This document shows positions 1 through 9,751 of a stretch of 64,000 nucleotides of DNA, one piece after another (positions within the stretch are counted from its first letter, which is position 1; every line of letters begins with the position of its first letter). Location: NCBI GenBank assembly GCA_030833205.1, contig JAURHS010000001.1:18623-82622 (forward strand), read 5' to 3'. Made by a program: the position numbers and the translations under genes. The DNA comes from Prosthecobacter sp. (GTDB lineage: Bacteria > Verrucomicrobiota > Verrucomicrobiia > Verrucomicrobiales > Verrucomicrobiaceae). The notes below the pieces were generated by a model that saw only the letters and a list, made by a program, of their open reading frames with translations, did not search any database and was not told the DNA's origin.

Positions 1-10
1 CCCGCTACCA
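1..10 (+). tRNA. possible 3' end of a tRNA truncated by the window edge (CCCGCTA-CCA)
   Basis: Window starts CCCGCTACCA, resembling an acceptor strand plus encoded CCA, followed 11 nt later by a + strand intrinsic terminator. Only 10 nt visible. Confidence 0.3.
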
Positions 11-21
11 ATTTCAACTCA

Positions 22-55
22 AACCCCGCAATGCTCAGCGCGTGCGGGGTTTTTT
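22..55 (+). terminator. rho-independent terminator
   Basis: AACCCCGCA (22-30) / TGCGGGGTT (43-51) perfect 9-bp stem followed by a T-tract. Confidence 0.75.
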
Positions 56-75
56 GATGGCCAAGCCTCAAGCCA

Positions 76-3000
76 TCAGGGCGAGGTCAACCAGTGCACC
101 TCTTCCGCAGCGGCTTCTTCCTTGGATTGGCCGAGGCGCTTGAGGTAGTTCTCGAGGCTCTCGCTTTCCATGGGGCTTAGGGCGCGACTGCGCGGATCGG
201 CCAACAGCCAATCCGCAAACCGGCGCAGGGATTGCGGCGCGGCTCCGTCCGTGTGGAGCTGGGCCAGCTCACTGCGGGCCTGCAACAAGGCGTCGATCTC
301 CAAATCCTCGGATCTGGAATCCGCACTGAGCCGACGACGGCAGAGTGCCTCGGCGAGCTGCAAAAACCAAGCCGGCAGGGCCTCGGCATCGAAGGCCGGC
401 AAGGGCAGGGAGTACCAGCCCTGCTTGTCGACCTTGAAGAACAGGCGCTGCGCCGCCTCATCGAGATGCATCGCCGCCACCTGCGCCCCCACGCGAATCG
501 GCGGCGAGAGACTGGCGCCACTCTGCGCATCCCAGAGGCGCAGCTCGCCCTCGTCGCTCACCGTGGCCAAACGCCGGCCCGCTCCATCAAAGGCCAAGGC
601 ACTGATGAACCGATCAAAGCGCAGGACCAGGCCGGTGGGTTGAGCTCCGCCCTCCTTGCCCAGGCGCCAGAAGCGCACTTCCTGATCGCGCCCCGCTGTT
701 GCCAGCAAGCCGGCTTTTGCAGACATGGCCAGTGCTCCCACGGCAGGCGGGTGCCTAAAGCCACGCCCCCATGGCAGGCCACTGCTCCAGTCCCACAGTT
801 GCACCTCACCCTCAACGCCGCTGGCCACCGCGGCGAGATTGGAGTCCGCATCAAAGGCCAGCAGGTTGCCCTTGATCCTCGGATTGACAGGCTTGGGGAC
901 GGGCTTGTCAAAAACCGCAAGGGAAGCTCCCTCGAACCGCCGCGTCGTCATGCGTGAGTGGACCCGCCAAGCCTGCACAAAACCCTGATAGCGCGGCGCC
1001 ATGACCAACATGCCCGCATCCGCCGTGAGGCCAAGCGCGGAGAGGCTGTGGCGCAAACGCTGCGAACGCACCTGGCCACTGCGCATGTCCCAGACCTGGA
1101 ACTCCCCGTGGCGCGAGACACTGACCATCAAACCGGCCTGTTGGCTCTGCCCAAGCTCGATGATGGCGCCATCGTGGGCGCGTGCCGGTATCCGCGGCTT
1201 GCCATTGCTCATGTCCCAGGCATGCACAAAACCGCCGCCGTCGCCGACCACCAACATGGAGCCGCCGGCCTCAAAACTCAGACGCGTCACCGCCGAGGGA
1301 TGCTTGAGTTCTCCAACCACCTCCTCCATCTGCGTGTAATGCACGACATGGGCACTGCCACCGTTGAGACCAAAGGCCAGCCACTGCCGCGGCGCCTGCA
1401 CGGCCAACGCGCTGATGGACTCTTCGGCTTGGATCAAATCGCCAATGATCTCACCGGTCTGCAAATCCCACACCGCGGCCACGCCGCGCACCCGCAGCTG
1501 ATCGCCGCCACTGGTGTTGCTGCCACTGGCCACCACGCTGCCGAGATAATCGAGCACGAGATGATTGATCGGCGTCTGCACGCCCTTGGGCGCGGGATGA
1601 TCCAGAACCTTCGCCGGCTCCTTCGGCTGGCCCAAATCCCAAATCTGAATGCGGCCATAATCACCACCGGCAGCCAGCGTGCGGCCATCCCCTGAGAGCG
1701 CAAGACTCAGGGCCGATTGAGGTCCTCCCTTGGGGGCGGGAGGCATCACGGGCTCAAGGCGGCTGAGCTTCTGCGGGCCCTTGAGCGACCAGCGCATCAC
1801 CGCGCCATCGTCACGCGCCAGATACACCTCCTGACCATCCGCACTCATCTGCATGGCCGTCACCAGAACCCCATCGGGCAAATGCTCATCCTGTCTTGTG
1901 CCGCCCTCCAGTGGCCAACTGCTGAGAACCTCATGCTGGCCAAGACGACTGACGGCAACCACGGTGGACTGCGAGGCGCTCATGGCCACCAACCGCGCCT
2001 CCTGCACACCCTGCGGCAATCGCAGTTGCGGGGAAATGGTATGCATCAGGCTGCCGTGGGAAAGCAGTGAGAGCAAATTGGCCGAGGCCTCCCTGTTGTC
2101 CGGGTCAGTGCGCAAGGCACGCGTCAGCAGCGCAACCGAGCTGGAAAGGTCGGCGGCCGCTCCCACCTGCAACTGCGCCGCCATGCGCGTGTCAGAAAGC
2201 GATGAGGCCTTGAGCGCCGCCACCCGATTGCGCTCGGCGCGGTAATACATCGCCGTGCTGGTGATGCCGCCGATCAAGACGGCGGCCAACACCGCCGCAG
2301 CGGCCGCCACGGCAAGGCGATGTCGCCGCACAAATTTGCGCAACACATAACCGCGGCTCGGAGGCGTCGCACTGACCGGCTCATCCTTGAGGAAATGCTC
2401 AAGATCTTCGATGAGGTCATCAGCGCTGCCATAGCGGCGATCCGGCTCACGCTCCAGGGCCTTGAGAATGATCCAATCCAAATCGCCCTTGAGGGTGGGC
2501 TCAATGGACGAGGGCTTGGGGGGATCGTTCTCGGCCTGATCGCGCAGGATATGATGCAGGGGCCTTGCGCTGAGCTCGGCCTGGGTAATCAGCGGCCTGC
2601 CGGTGAGCAATTCAAAGAGAATGGAGCCCAGCGCGTAAACATCGCTGCGGGTGTCCACCTTGGAGCTGCCATGCTCAATCTGCTCCGGGCTGATGTAGCC
2701 AGGAGTGCCCACGATCTGCTCGATGCCCGTGGCCAGAGTGACGCTGAGCTCCTTGTTCTCGAGCAGTTTGGCAATCCCGAAGTCAATGACCTTGGGCACA
2801 TCGCGACCGGACTCGTCACAAACCAGAATGTTCGAGGGCTTGAGGTCGCGGTGAATGATTCCCTTTTGGTGCGCGTGGTGCACCGCATGGCACACCTCCT
2901 TGAACAACTCGATGCGCGCCCTGCGATCCAGCGACTTGAGTTTGACATGGCTGGTCAGCGAGCGACCGCGCACCAACTCCATGACAAAGAAGGGCAGGCC

Positions 3001-3405
3001 CAGGTCGGTCTCGCCGGCATCCAGCACCTTGGCGATGTTGGGATGCTCCATCATCGCCAGCGACTGACGCTCCAAGTCAAAACGAGCAATGACCTCACCG
3101 CTGTCGGCCCCGGCCTTCAGAATCTTCACCGCCACCAGGCGGGCAATGGGCTGCACCTGTTCGGCCTTGTAGACCAGGCCAAAGCCGCCCTCGCCAAGCT
3201 TCTCGAGCAGACGGAACTTGGGATCAATCCAGCCGTCATTGTCCTTGAGCAGATCGCTGCTGCGCGGACGGTTGCTGGGCATGCTCGGCCGGGTCACCGG
3301 ATGCCGCGTCTGGCGCGCTTCCACGCTGGCACTGCGCAGGCTCTCCACCACGATGGTCACATCGCTGTTCTCAGGATCAGGGAGCTGGTTGGTGCTGTCG
3401 GACAA
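76..3405 (-). CDS. Ser/Thr protein kinase with TM segment and C-terminal WD40-like repeats
   Basis: Kinase motifs GEGGFGLVYKAE, VAVKIL, HRDLKPSNILV, DFGIAK, GTPGYISPEQ; hydrophobic AVAAAAAVLAAVLIGG; repeated WD-like units (IQIWDLG, VHAWDMS, FQVWDMRSG, LRLWDAQSG). Confidence 0.92.
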   Translation of the reverse strand: MSDSTNQLPDPENSDVTIVVESLRSASVEARQTRHPVTRPSMPSNRPRSSDLLKDNDGWIDPKFRLLEKLGEGGFGLVYKAEQVQPIARLVAVKILKAGADSGEVIARFDLERQSLAMMEHPNIAKVLDAGETDLGLPFFVMELVRGRSLTSHVKLKSLDRRARIELFKEVCHAVHHAHQKGIIHRDLKPSNILVCDESGRDVPKVIDFGIAKLLENKELSVTLATGIEQIVGTPGYISPEQIEHGSSKVDTRSDVYALGSILFELLTGRPLITQAELSARPLHHILRDQAENDPPKPSSIEPTLKGDLDWIILKALEREPDRRYGSADDLIEDLEHFLKDEPVSATPPSRGYVLRKFVRRHRLAVAAAAAVLAAVLIGGITSTAMYYRAERNRVAALKASSLSDTRMAAQLQVGAAADLSSSVALLTRALRTDPDNREASANLLSLLSHGSLMHTISPQLRLPQGVQEARLVAMSASQSTVVAVSRLGQHEVLSSWPLEGGTRQDEHLPDGVLVTAMQMSADGQEVYLARDDGAVMRWSLKGPQKLSRLEPVMPPAPKGGPQSALSLALSGDGRTLAAGGDYGRIQIWDLGQPKEPAKVLDHPAPKGVQTPINHLVLDYLGSVVASGSNTSGGDQLRVRGVAAVWDLQTGEIIGDLIQAEESISALAVQAPRQWLAFGLNGGSAHVVHYTQMEEVVGELKHPSAVTRLSFEAGGSMLVVGDGGGFVHAWDMSNGKPRIPARAHDGAIIELGQSQQAGLMVSVSRHGEFQVWDMRSGQVRSQRLRHSLSALGLTADAGMLVMAPRYQGFVQAWRVHSRMTTRRFEGASLAVFDKPVPKPVNPRIKGNLLAFDADSNLAAVASGVEGEVQLWDWSSGLPWGRGFRHPPAVGALAMSAKAGLLATAGRDQEVRFWRLGKEGGAQPTGLVLRFDRFISALAFDGAGRRLATVSDEGELRLWDAQSGASLSPPIRVGAQVAAMHLDEAAQRLFFKVDKQGWYSLPLPAFDAEALPAWFLQLAEALCRRRLSADSRSEDLEIDALLQARSELAQLHTDGAAPQSLRRFADWLLADPRSRALSPMESESLENYLKRLGQSKEEAAAEEVHWLTSP

Positions 3406-3518
3406 GGTCTAAGGACAGAGTGCATGATTTGCCCCGGCGCTGCAATGCTGGAAAATCCGCCGCCAACAGGGCCATGAGACCTTGCAATTGGACGCAGAAC
3501 GGATTCTGTTGTCGGACT

Positions 3519-4139
3519 ATGCGCCTTGCGTTGCTTGTTCTCCCAGCCCTGTTGCTGCTCAGCAGTTGCAGCCAGTTCAGAGACCGTCCTCCTGTTCAAG
3601 TGGCGGTGTTCTCCCAGGGTTCCGACATGGATCTGCCCAAATCCGTTTTCCAGCGTGAGATCGGCGGCAAGACCGTGACCCTCAAGGTGATCCCCGAATT
3701 CACACAGGACAGCATTGTGGCCTTCCATTCCTTCGCCGCCGACGATGGCACTCAGGGCATTTGTCTGCAGCTCGATGTCAAAGGACGCAACGCCTTGGAG
3801 GTCACCACCCGCCTGCGCCAGGGCGAAATTCTCGCCAGCATGGTCAACGGTAGCGTGGTGGATTTCGTCAAGATTGACAACACGGTCAGCAACGGATTGT
3901 TCACGATCTGGCGCGGCATCCCCGCGGAGCTGGTGACAAAAATGGATGAGTTCTATCCCCGCATTCAGACTCTCAAACAAAGTGGGGGCGACTCCTCTGC
4001 GAGTTCCATGGACATGACTCCCAGCACCAGCTCCGAGAAGAAGGAGGCCTTCCGCCGCAGCCGCGAGCGAGCCAAGCCCCAGGAAGCGGTCAAACCAGGA
4101 ACCGCCGTGCCGCTCTCCAAGGCGCTGCAACTGCAGTAA
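3519..4139 (+). CDS. hypothetical lipoprotein
   Basis: In-frame ATG at 3519 gives MRLALLVLPALLLLSSC (lipobox); divergent from kinase gene. Confidence 0.7.
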   Translation: MRLALLVLPALLLLSSCSQFRDRPPVQVAVFSQGSDMDLPKSVFQREIGGKTVTLKVIPEFTQDSIVAFHSFAADDGTQGICLQLDVKGRNALEVTTRLRQGEILASMVNGSVVDFVKIDNTVSNGLFTIWRGIPAELVTKMDEFYPRIQTLKQSGGDSSASSMDMTPSTSSEKKEAFRRSRERAKPQEAVKPGTAVPLSKALQLQ

Positions 4140-4159
4140 ATCCTCAATCTGCGCAGTGC

Positions 4160-4924
4160 ATGGATCCCACAGCCCTATGTCTAGGGATATTTCTAGGGTT
4201 TGTGGCAACCCTTGCGGCCTCACTGGCATGGCTTCGCCCCCAGGCCAATGAGGCCCCCTCAACGCCCCCCTCACCAAGTATTGCGCTGGACCCCGGCCAA
4301 GCCTGCGTAGTCCAATGCCCAGATGTCGCGGAAGAACTCGGCAAGCTGGATTCCTCGAGCTATCGCCTCTTCCATCAGTTCCAGCTGCCGCGCCTCAATG
4401 GAAACGGCAAGACGCTTATTCATCATGTGGCCGTAAGCCGCTTCGGGGTGTTCGTGATCCATGTGCAGGAGGAATCGGGCAAAATCCACGGCACCGACGA
4501 GCAATATCATTGGCGTCTCAGAGAAGCGGAATCCGACCAGCACCTGATCAATCCCCTGTTGCGCTGTGCCTATCATTGCCGCTGCTTGGCAAGGCAACTG
4601 GAACTGGACGAAGCGATGCTGTTGCCGCTGGTTTATTTTCCAAGGTCCTGCCAGTTCAGCAACCCGCATGCCAGCAATCTGATCACCGAATCTCTCGCCT
4701 TAAACATTGGCCTCCACCAGAGCGTGCTCATGAACGACGACGAGCTCGCGCGCATTTGTGCCCGCCTGCAGGAAACCGCCACCCCCGCGCCGCCACCCAT
4801 CATCCGTGAAGGCAATTGGCTCAGCAGCGCGCGGATTCTCGCCATGCATGATCCAATGAAGGTGCGCCGATTGCAGCGCGGGGCCCCTGTAGACAGCAGC
4901 GAGACATCAGCCAAGGTTTTCTAG
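4160..4924 (+). CDS. NERD-like domain protein with N-terminal TM helix
   Basis: TLIHHVAVSRFGVFVIHVQEESGKIHG resembles NERD core IDHvvVspfGvFVIEtKnysGkI; N-terminal hydrophobic segment. Confidence 0.65.
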   Translation: MDPTALCLGIFLGFVATLAASLAWLRPQANEAPSTPPSPSIALDPGQACVVQCPDVAEELGKLDSSSYRLFHQFQLPRLNGNGKTLIHHVAVSRFGVFVIHVQEESGKIHGTDEQYHWRLREAESDQHLINPLLRCAYHCRCLARQLELDEAMLLPLVYFPRSCQFSNPHASNLITESLALNIGLHQSVLMNDDELARICARLQETATPAPPPIIREGNWLSSARILAMHDPMKVRRLQRGAPVDSSETSAKVF

Positions 4925-6271
4925 GACGGCAGCCTCAATGTCGCGCACGAGGGCCTGCAAATCCACGGTTTCAGGGCCTTCGACAAGGATGCGCAGGATG
5001 GACTCGGTGCCCGAATAGCGCAGCAGCACACGGCCACAACCCTCGAGCTGTTTCTCCGCGCAGCGGACCCATGTCATCACACCCTCAACTCCATCCAAAG
5101 CCGGCTTGCGGCTCACACGCACATCGCGCTTCACTTGAGGGAAAAGCCGCAGACAGCGCCGCAGCTCACTCAATGGGCGACCCGTCAGGCGCATGATGCG
5201 CAGCACCTGCAAGGCGGCAATGAGCCCATCTCCAGTGGTGCACCAATCGCCAAAAACAATGTGACCGCTTTGTTCACCGCCAAGGTTGAGGCCCTGCTTC
5301 TGCATTGCCTCAAGCACATAGCGATCTCCCACGGCCGTGCGGATCACGCTGCCACCCAGCTCGCGAACCATCGCGTCCAGGCCAAAATTGCTCATGATGG
5401 TCACCGCAAGGGTGCGTTGCTGGAGACTGCCCTCGCGCAGCATGAAGTCAGCGGCGATGGCCATGAGCTCATCGCCGTCCAAGGCGACTCCACACTCATC
5501 GCAAAGCACAAGACGATCCGCATCGCCATCATGTGCCAAGCCGACATCGGCGCGGCCGGTCTTCATGAGGGACTCAATGATCTCGGGGTGCGTGCAACCA
5601 CACTCCTCATTGATGTTGTAACCATCGGGCGCATCGTGGAAGCACTGCACCTGCGCTCCCAGTTGACTCAGCGCACGCGCGCTGGCCACGCCGGCGGCTC
5701 CGTTGGCATTGTCGAGAATGATCCGCATGCCATCAAGCCTCACGCCGCGCATGCTTGCCACCGCATGATCCACAAAGGGCTTGGCTGCATCTTCAAGGCG
5801 CGTCACCCGACCAATGGCCTGCCCACGGGCGCGCTGCGCATCCCCCAACGGGCGCAAGGCCTCCTGCTCAATGGCCCACTCCGTGGCGTCATCGAGTTTG
5901 CGGCCATCACCGCGCAAAATCTTGATGCCATTGTCGGTGAAAGGATTGTGCGAGGCGCTGATCACCACCCCCATGCAGGCCCCCATGTGCGGACAAAGCA
6001 AGGCAACCGCCGGCGTTGGCACCACCCCCGCAAGAGCCACATCCACGCCGATCGCATTGAGGCCGGCAATCAAGGCAGCCTCAAACATTTCTCCCGAGGC
6101 CCGGGTATCGCGCCCAATCACACAAAGGGGACGCCGCCCATCGTTGCCAGCGCCTGCCAATACATTGGCTGCCGCCTGGCCAAGCCGCAGCACAAACTCT
6201 GGCGTCATTGGCGCCACATTGGCCTTCGCTCGCACTCCGTCGGTTCCAAAAAACTGCCGCTGGTTGGACAT
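4907..6271 (-). CDS. glmM: phosphoglucosamine mutase
   Basis: RQFFGTDGVRAKAN start, VVISASHNPFTDNGIKIL active-site loop, DGDADR, RYSGTESILRILVEG phosphate-binding loop. Confidence 0.95.
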   Translation of the reverse strand: MSNQRQFFGTDGVRAKANVAPMTPEFVLRLGQAAANVLAGAGNDGRRPLCVIGRDTRASGEMFEAALIAGLNAIGVDVALAGVVPTPAVALLCPHMGACMGVVISASHNPFTDNGIKILRGDGRKLDDATEWAIEQEALRPLGDAQRARGQAIGRVTRLEDAAKPFVDHAVASMRGVRLDGMRIILDNANGAAGVASARALSQLGAQVQCFHDAPDGYNINEECGCTHPEIIESLMKTGRADVGLAHDGDADRLVLCDECGVALDGDELMAIAADFMLREGSLQQRTLAVTIMSNFGLDAMVRELGGSVIRTAVGDRYVLEAMQKQGLNLGGEQSGHIVFGDWCTTGDGLIAALQVLRIMRLTGRPLSELRRCLRLFPQVKRDVRVSRKPALDGVEGVMTWVRCAEKQLEGCGRVLLRYSGTESILRILVEGPETVDLQALVRDIEAAVLENLG

Positions 6272-6304
6272 GATGATGGGCTTTAAACCAACGCCAGCGA
6301 AGCT

Positions 6305-7468
6305 TCAACCGCAGATGCCGGCAATCTCATCAATGACGCGCTGCATCTCCCCCAGTGTGTTGTAATAGTGCGGGCTGAAGCGCAGCAGCGCCGAGCCATC
6401 ATGACCGTGGCGCAGACTCGTTTCAATGCCGCGGGCTCGGAGATGCGCGCCGACTTCAGCCATCGAAGGCCCTTTGCCGGAGCCCTGCCGCATGGTCACA
6501 ATCCCCGAAGCGAGAGGATCCTCTGCTGGCAGCAAAAATTCAAAGCCCAACGGCTCCAACCCCTGCCGCAAGTGCGCCCCCAGTCTCAGCAATTGGGCGC
6601 TGATGGCCTCCAATCCTACAGCCTTCAACAGCTCCATGGACGCTTTCATGCCCACAACCCCCACCAAATTCAGGACCCCAGGTTCATAGCGCCTCGCCGT
6701 GGGCTCAAAGTCAATCTGTGGCTGGGCGATGAACTGGGGGCTGCGAACATTCCAAGCCCCCAACAACGAGGGGCGCAACTGGTCCTGCAACTCCTCGCGC
6801 ACATAAACCACTCCCGCGGCCATCGGGCCCAACAACCACTTGTGGGAGTCCGCACTGAGAAAGTCCACATGCTCCACAGAAGTGGGAAAAGCCCCGAGGG
6901 TCTGAATGGCATCCAGGCAAAACAACACGCCGCGTGCGCGCAACATGCGACCAATGTCATCAATGGGCAGGCGACGGCCAGTGAGGAAATGGCAGGAGGA
7001 GAGGGCGACCATTCGCGTGCGCGGGGTCAATGAGGCTTCCACCAAGTCCACCGTGATTTCGCCGGGCCTGCGCGTCGGCAGCGCCTTGAGCCCCACACCC
7101 TCGCGCTGCAGATTCAACCAAGGGTAGACATTGGCCGGGTAATCTTGGGCATGATAAATCAGCTCATCACCCGCGCGCCATTCCAGGCCATTGGCCACCA
7201 AACTCAGACCCAACGAGGTGGGGCCCAAGAGGGCAATCTCCGCGGGCTTGGCACCAATCCACTGCGCGCTGAGGGCCCGCGCCTCCTGCACCATGCGCCA
7301 CACCCCCTCGTGCTCCTGCTGCTGCAGGGCGCAACGATGCAAATACTCCTCCATGGCCTGCACGGCCACCGAAGGCAGCACACAGACTCCGGCATGCGCC
7401 AGAAACAGGCGATCTCGCAGCACGGGAAACTGCTGCAAACGCGCCTGCTCGGAGGGAAAAAAGTCCAT
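6305..7468 (-). CDS. aminotransferase class V-fold PLP enzyme (cysteine desulfurase/kynureninase-like)
   Basis: PLP lysine motif SADSHKWLLGPMAAGVVYV; class V fold order. Confidence 0.85.
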   Translation of the reverse strand: MDFFPSEQARLQQFPVLRDRLFLAHAGVCVLPSVAVQAMEEYLHRCALQQQEHEGVWRMVQEARALSAQWIGAKPAEIALLGPTSLGLSLVANGLEWRAGDELIYHAQDYPANVYPWLNLQREGVGLKALPTRRPGEITVDLVEASLTPRTRMVALSSCHFLTGRRLPIDDIGRMLRARGVLFCLDAIQTLGAFPTSVEHVDFLSADSHKWLLGPMAAGVVYVREELQDQLRPSLLGAWNVRSPQFIAQPQIDFEPTARRYEPGVLNLVGVVGMKASMELLKAVGLEAISAQLLRLGAHLRQGLEPLGFEFLLPAEDPLASGIVTMRQGSGKGPSMAEVGAHLRARGIETSLRHGHDGSALLRFSPHYYNTLGEMQRVIDEIAGICG

Positions 7469-7499
7469 CCCCGCATCCTTGGGGCACGCGGGCTTTTCG

Positions 7500-8600
7500 T
7501 CAACCCATCAACGGCACACGATGCCCATCCTGATGCGCAGACGCCAGACAGGCTTCCAATACCCTGGCGGTACGCAGGGTGATTTCACCCCAAGCCTCAT
7601 CAATCCGAGCGTCGAGCACGGCGCGGGAGAAATGGGCGAACATCGCCGACTCCTGCGAGCCTGGAGCGTTGTTGGAGGGCTCTGCAAAGACCAGTCTCTG
7701 GCGCCCGGCGTGCATGTTCGCGCGGCAGCCATCAACCTCAAACTCGCTCTGCCACAGAGTCGCCTGGGTTTCGCAACCGTGAAAGGGCAGCACAAAGTCA
7801 TCGAGCCGCAACAGGCCCCGCTGCCCGCTGAGTGTCGCCCACTGGGCGTGGGCCGCTTCAAAACAGCAGTGAAAGGAGGCCTGCACGCCACCCTCAAAAA
7901 GTAGCCCACCAGTGAAGGAAAGCGGCACTTCTGCCGCGCTACCCTGACGCACGCCTCGATGAATACGCCCCCACGCCTGCTGCGGCAAACGCTCCTGCAT
8001 GGCCCAAAGAGAGAATCGCAGACAGTACCAACCCAAATCCCCCAGACAACCCAACGGCTCCAAATCGCCGCTGGCTCGGATGTTGGTCTGTGCAAATTCA
8101 TCATCGGCGCGAAAACTGAACTGCGAAGCGATGTGACGCACCGGACCGACCTGCTCATCAACCACGGTGCGCAAGGCCGCAAGCCGCCGTCCATGCATGA
8201 ACATCACCCCGTCCATCCACTGCAACCCCGCACGCCGCGCCGCCTCGATTTGCTGCGCCGCTTCCGCGGCATTGCAGCCCACGGGCTTTTCCACCAGGAC
8301 ATGCTTGCCAGCCGCAATGGCGCGCAGCACCCAAGGCCCACGGGTGGCTGTTGGCAGCGGGATGTAAACGGCATCAATGTCCTGTCGAGCCAACAAGGCC
8401 TCGTAGCTCTCAAGGGGCTCCGGGCAGCGAGGTTGAGGGTGGCTCTGCTGGCACTGCTCAATGAAGGCTCTGGCCCGTTGCAGGTCGCGACTGGCCACCG
8501 CCACCAGGCAGGCATTGCCCGCATCAGCAATGGCCTGCCAATTCTTGCGTGCAATGAAGGCAGCTCCGAGAATTCCCCAACGGCAAAGGGCTTGTGTCAT
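7500..8600 (-). CDS. Gfo/Idh/MocA family oxidoreductase
   Basis: WGILGAAFIARKNW nucleotide-binding start (ATG at 8600 rather than ORF-track start), ...KHVLVEKPVGCNAAEA motif. Confidence 0.9.
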   Translation of the reverse strand: MTQALCRWGILGAAFIARKNWQAIADAGNACLVAVASRDLQRARAFIEQCQQSHPQPRCPEPLESYEALLARQDIDAVYIPLPTATRGPWVLRAIAAGKHVLVEKPVGCNAAEAAQQIEAARRAGLQWMDGVMFMHGRRLAALRTVVDEQVGPVRHIASQFSFRADDEFAQTNIRASGDLEPLGCLGDLGWYCLRFSLWAMQERLPQQAWGRIHRGVRQGSAAEVPLSFTGGLLFEGGVQASFHCCFEAAHAQWATLSGQRGLLRLDDFVLPFHGCETQATLWQSEFEVDGCRANMHAGRQRLVFAEPSNNAPGSQESAMFAHFSRAVLDARIDEAWGEITLRTARVLEACLASAHQDGHRVPLMG

Positions 8601-8641
8601 GGGCTCACATACGCGGCGTGCGCGGTTTTGTCTCCATGGCC

Positions 8642-8667
8642 TTGCCAAGCCCCTGAGTTTTTGGCAA
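8642..8667. promoter_or_regulatory. inverted repeat TTGCCAA-N12-TTGGCAA in a divergent promoter
   Basis: Perfect 7-bp arms at 8642-8648 and 8661-8667 between divergent starts at 8600(-) and 8686(+). Confidence 0.4.
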
Positions 8668-8685
8668 CCTTGATCTTTTCCCCCC

Positions 8686-9651
8686 ATGAAGCCCACCGCC
8701 TCTCGTCGCCGCCTCCTTCAGCTTGCCGCCAGTGCCCTTGGGGCCGGCGCCGTTGCCAAGACCTCCGCCCAGAACCGGGAGGCGCCGTTCAAGGTCTCAC
8801 TGGCCCAGTGGTCGCTCAATAAGCAGATGTTGGGTCGAGGCAAGGCGCCCAGCCTCGATCCGCTTGAATTTTGCAGGGTGGCCAAGAGCCTGGGCATTGG
8901 TGCGGTGGAGTATGTCAATCAGATGTTTTTTGAGAAGGCCGAGGACAAGGCCTATCTCGGAGAAATGCTCAAACGCCAGCAAGGCGAGGGCGTTGAGGGC
9001 CTGCTCATCATGTGCGACCGCGAGGGCAACCTTGGCGATCCCGACGATGCCAAGCGCAGCAAGGCGGTGGAGAACCATCTCAAATGGCTTGATGCTGCAG
9101 CCACGCTTGGCTGCCACAGCATCCGCGTCAATGCCGCCAGCGACCCGAAGCTCAGCGCCGAGGAGCAACGCAAACTTGCCGCCGACGGTCTGCATCAGCT
9201 TTGTTTGAAGGCCGAATCCAGAAAACTCTATGTGGTGGTCGAGAACCACGGTGGGCTATCCAGCAACGGCCTGTGGCTGACCTCCGTCATGCAGGCCGCT
9301 GACCACCCGCTGGTGGGCATTCTGCCGGATTTTGGCAACTTCTACACCGATCGCAACAAGGGCGAACTCTACAACCCTTACAAGGGTCTGCGGGAATTCA
9401 TGCCCTGGGTGAAAAAGGGCATGAGCGCCAAGGCTTATGATTGGGATACCGGAGCCGGCAGGTTTTACACCGAAGACCGCCGCGAGGGGCGTGAGATCTC
9501 CCTGGATTTCGAGAGGCTCATCGGCATCGTGGTCAAAAGCGGGTACCGAGGCCACATTGGCATCGAGTACGAGGGCGAGAAGCATGAGGAACTCGATGGC
9601 ATCCGCCGCACCAAGCAGGTGCTCGATACTCTTGCTGAACAGTACGCGTAG
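8686..9651 (+). CDS. sugar phosphate isomerase/epimerase (xylose isomerase-like TIM barrel), Tat-type signal
   Basis: SRRRLLQLAASALGAG Tat-like leader; TIM barrel motifs VVVENHGGLSS, ILPDFGNF, HIGIEYEG. Confidence 0.85.
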   Translation: MKPTASRRRLLQLAASALGAGAVAKTSAQNREAPFKVSLAQWSLNKQMLGRGKAPSLDPLEFCRVAKSLGIGAVEYVNQMFFEKAEDKAYLGEMLKRQQGEGVEGLLIMCDREGNLGDPDDAKRSKAVENHLKWLDAAATLGCHSIRVNAASDPKLSAEEQRKLAADGLHQLCLKAESRKLYVVVENHGGLSSNGLWLTSVMQAADHPLVGILPDFGNFYTDRNKGELYNPYKGLREFMPWVKKGMSAKAYDWDTGAGRFYTEDRREGREISLDFERLIGIVVKSGYRGHIGIEYEGEKHEELDGIRRTKQVLDTLAEQYA

Positions 9652-9751
9652 GCAGCAGGCATTGCCTCTTTCTCAACTCTGGTGGCTTCGCTCCCGAGGC
9701 TGAGCCTGTTTTGGGTTGCTGCGTTTGCGAGCTGCCCACAGGCTGCGGGGA

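Noticed and set aside
2320-3477. 385-aa plus-strand ORF
   Set aside because: Antisense of the kinase domain.
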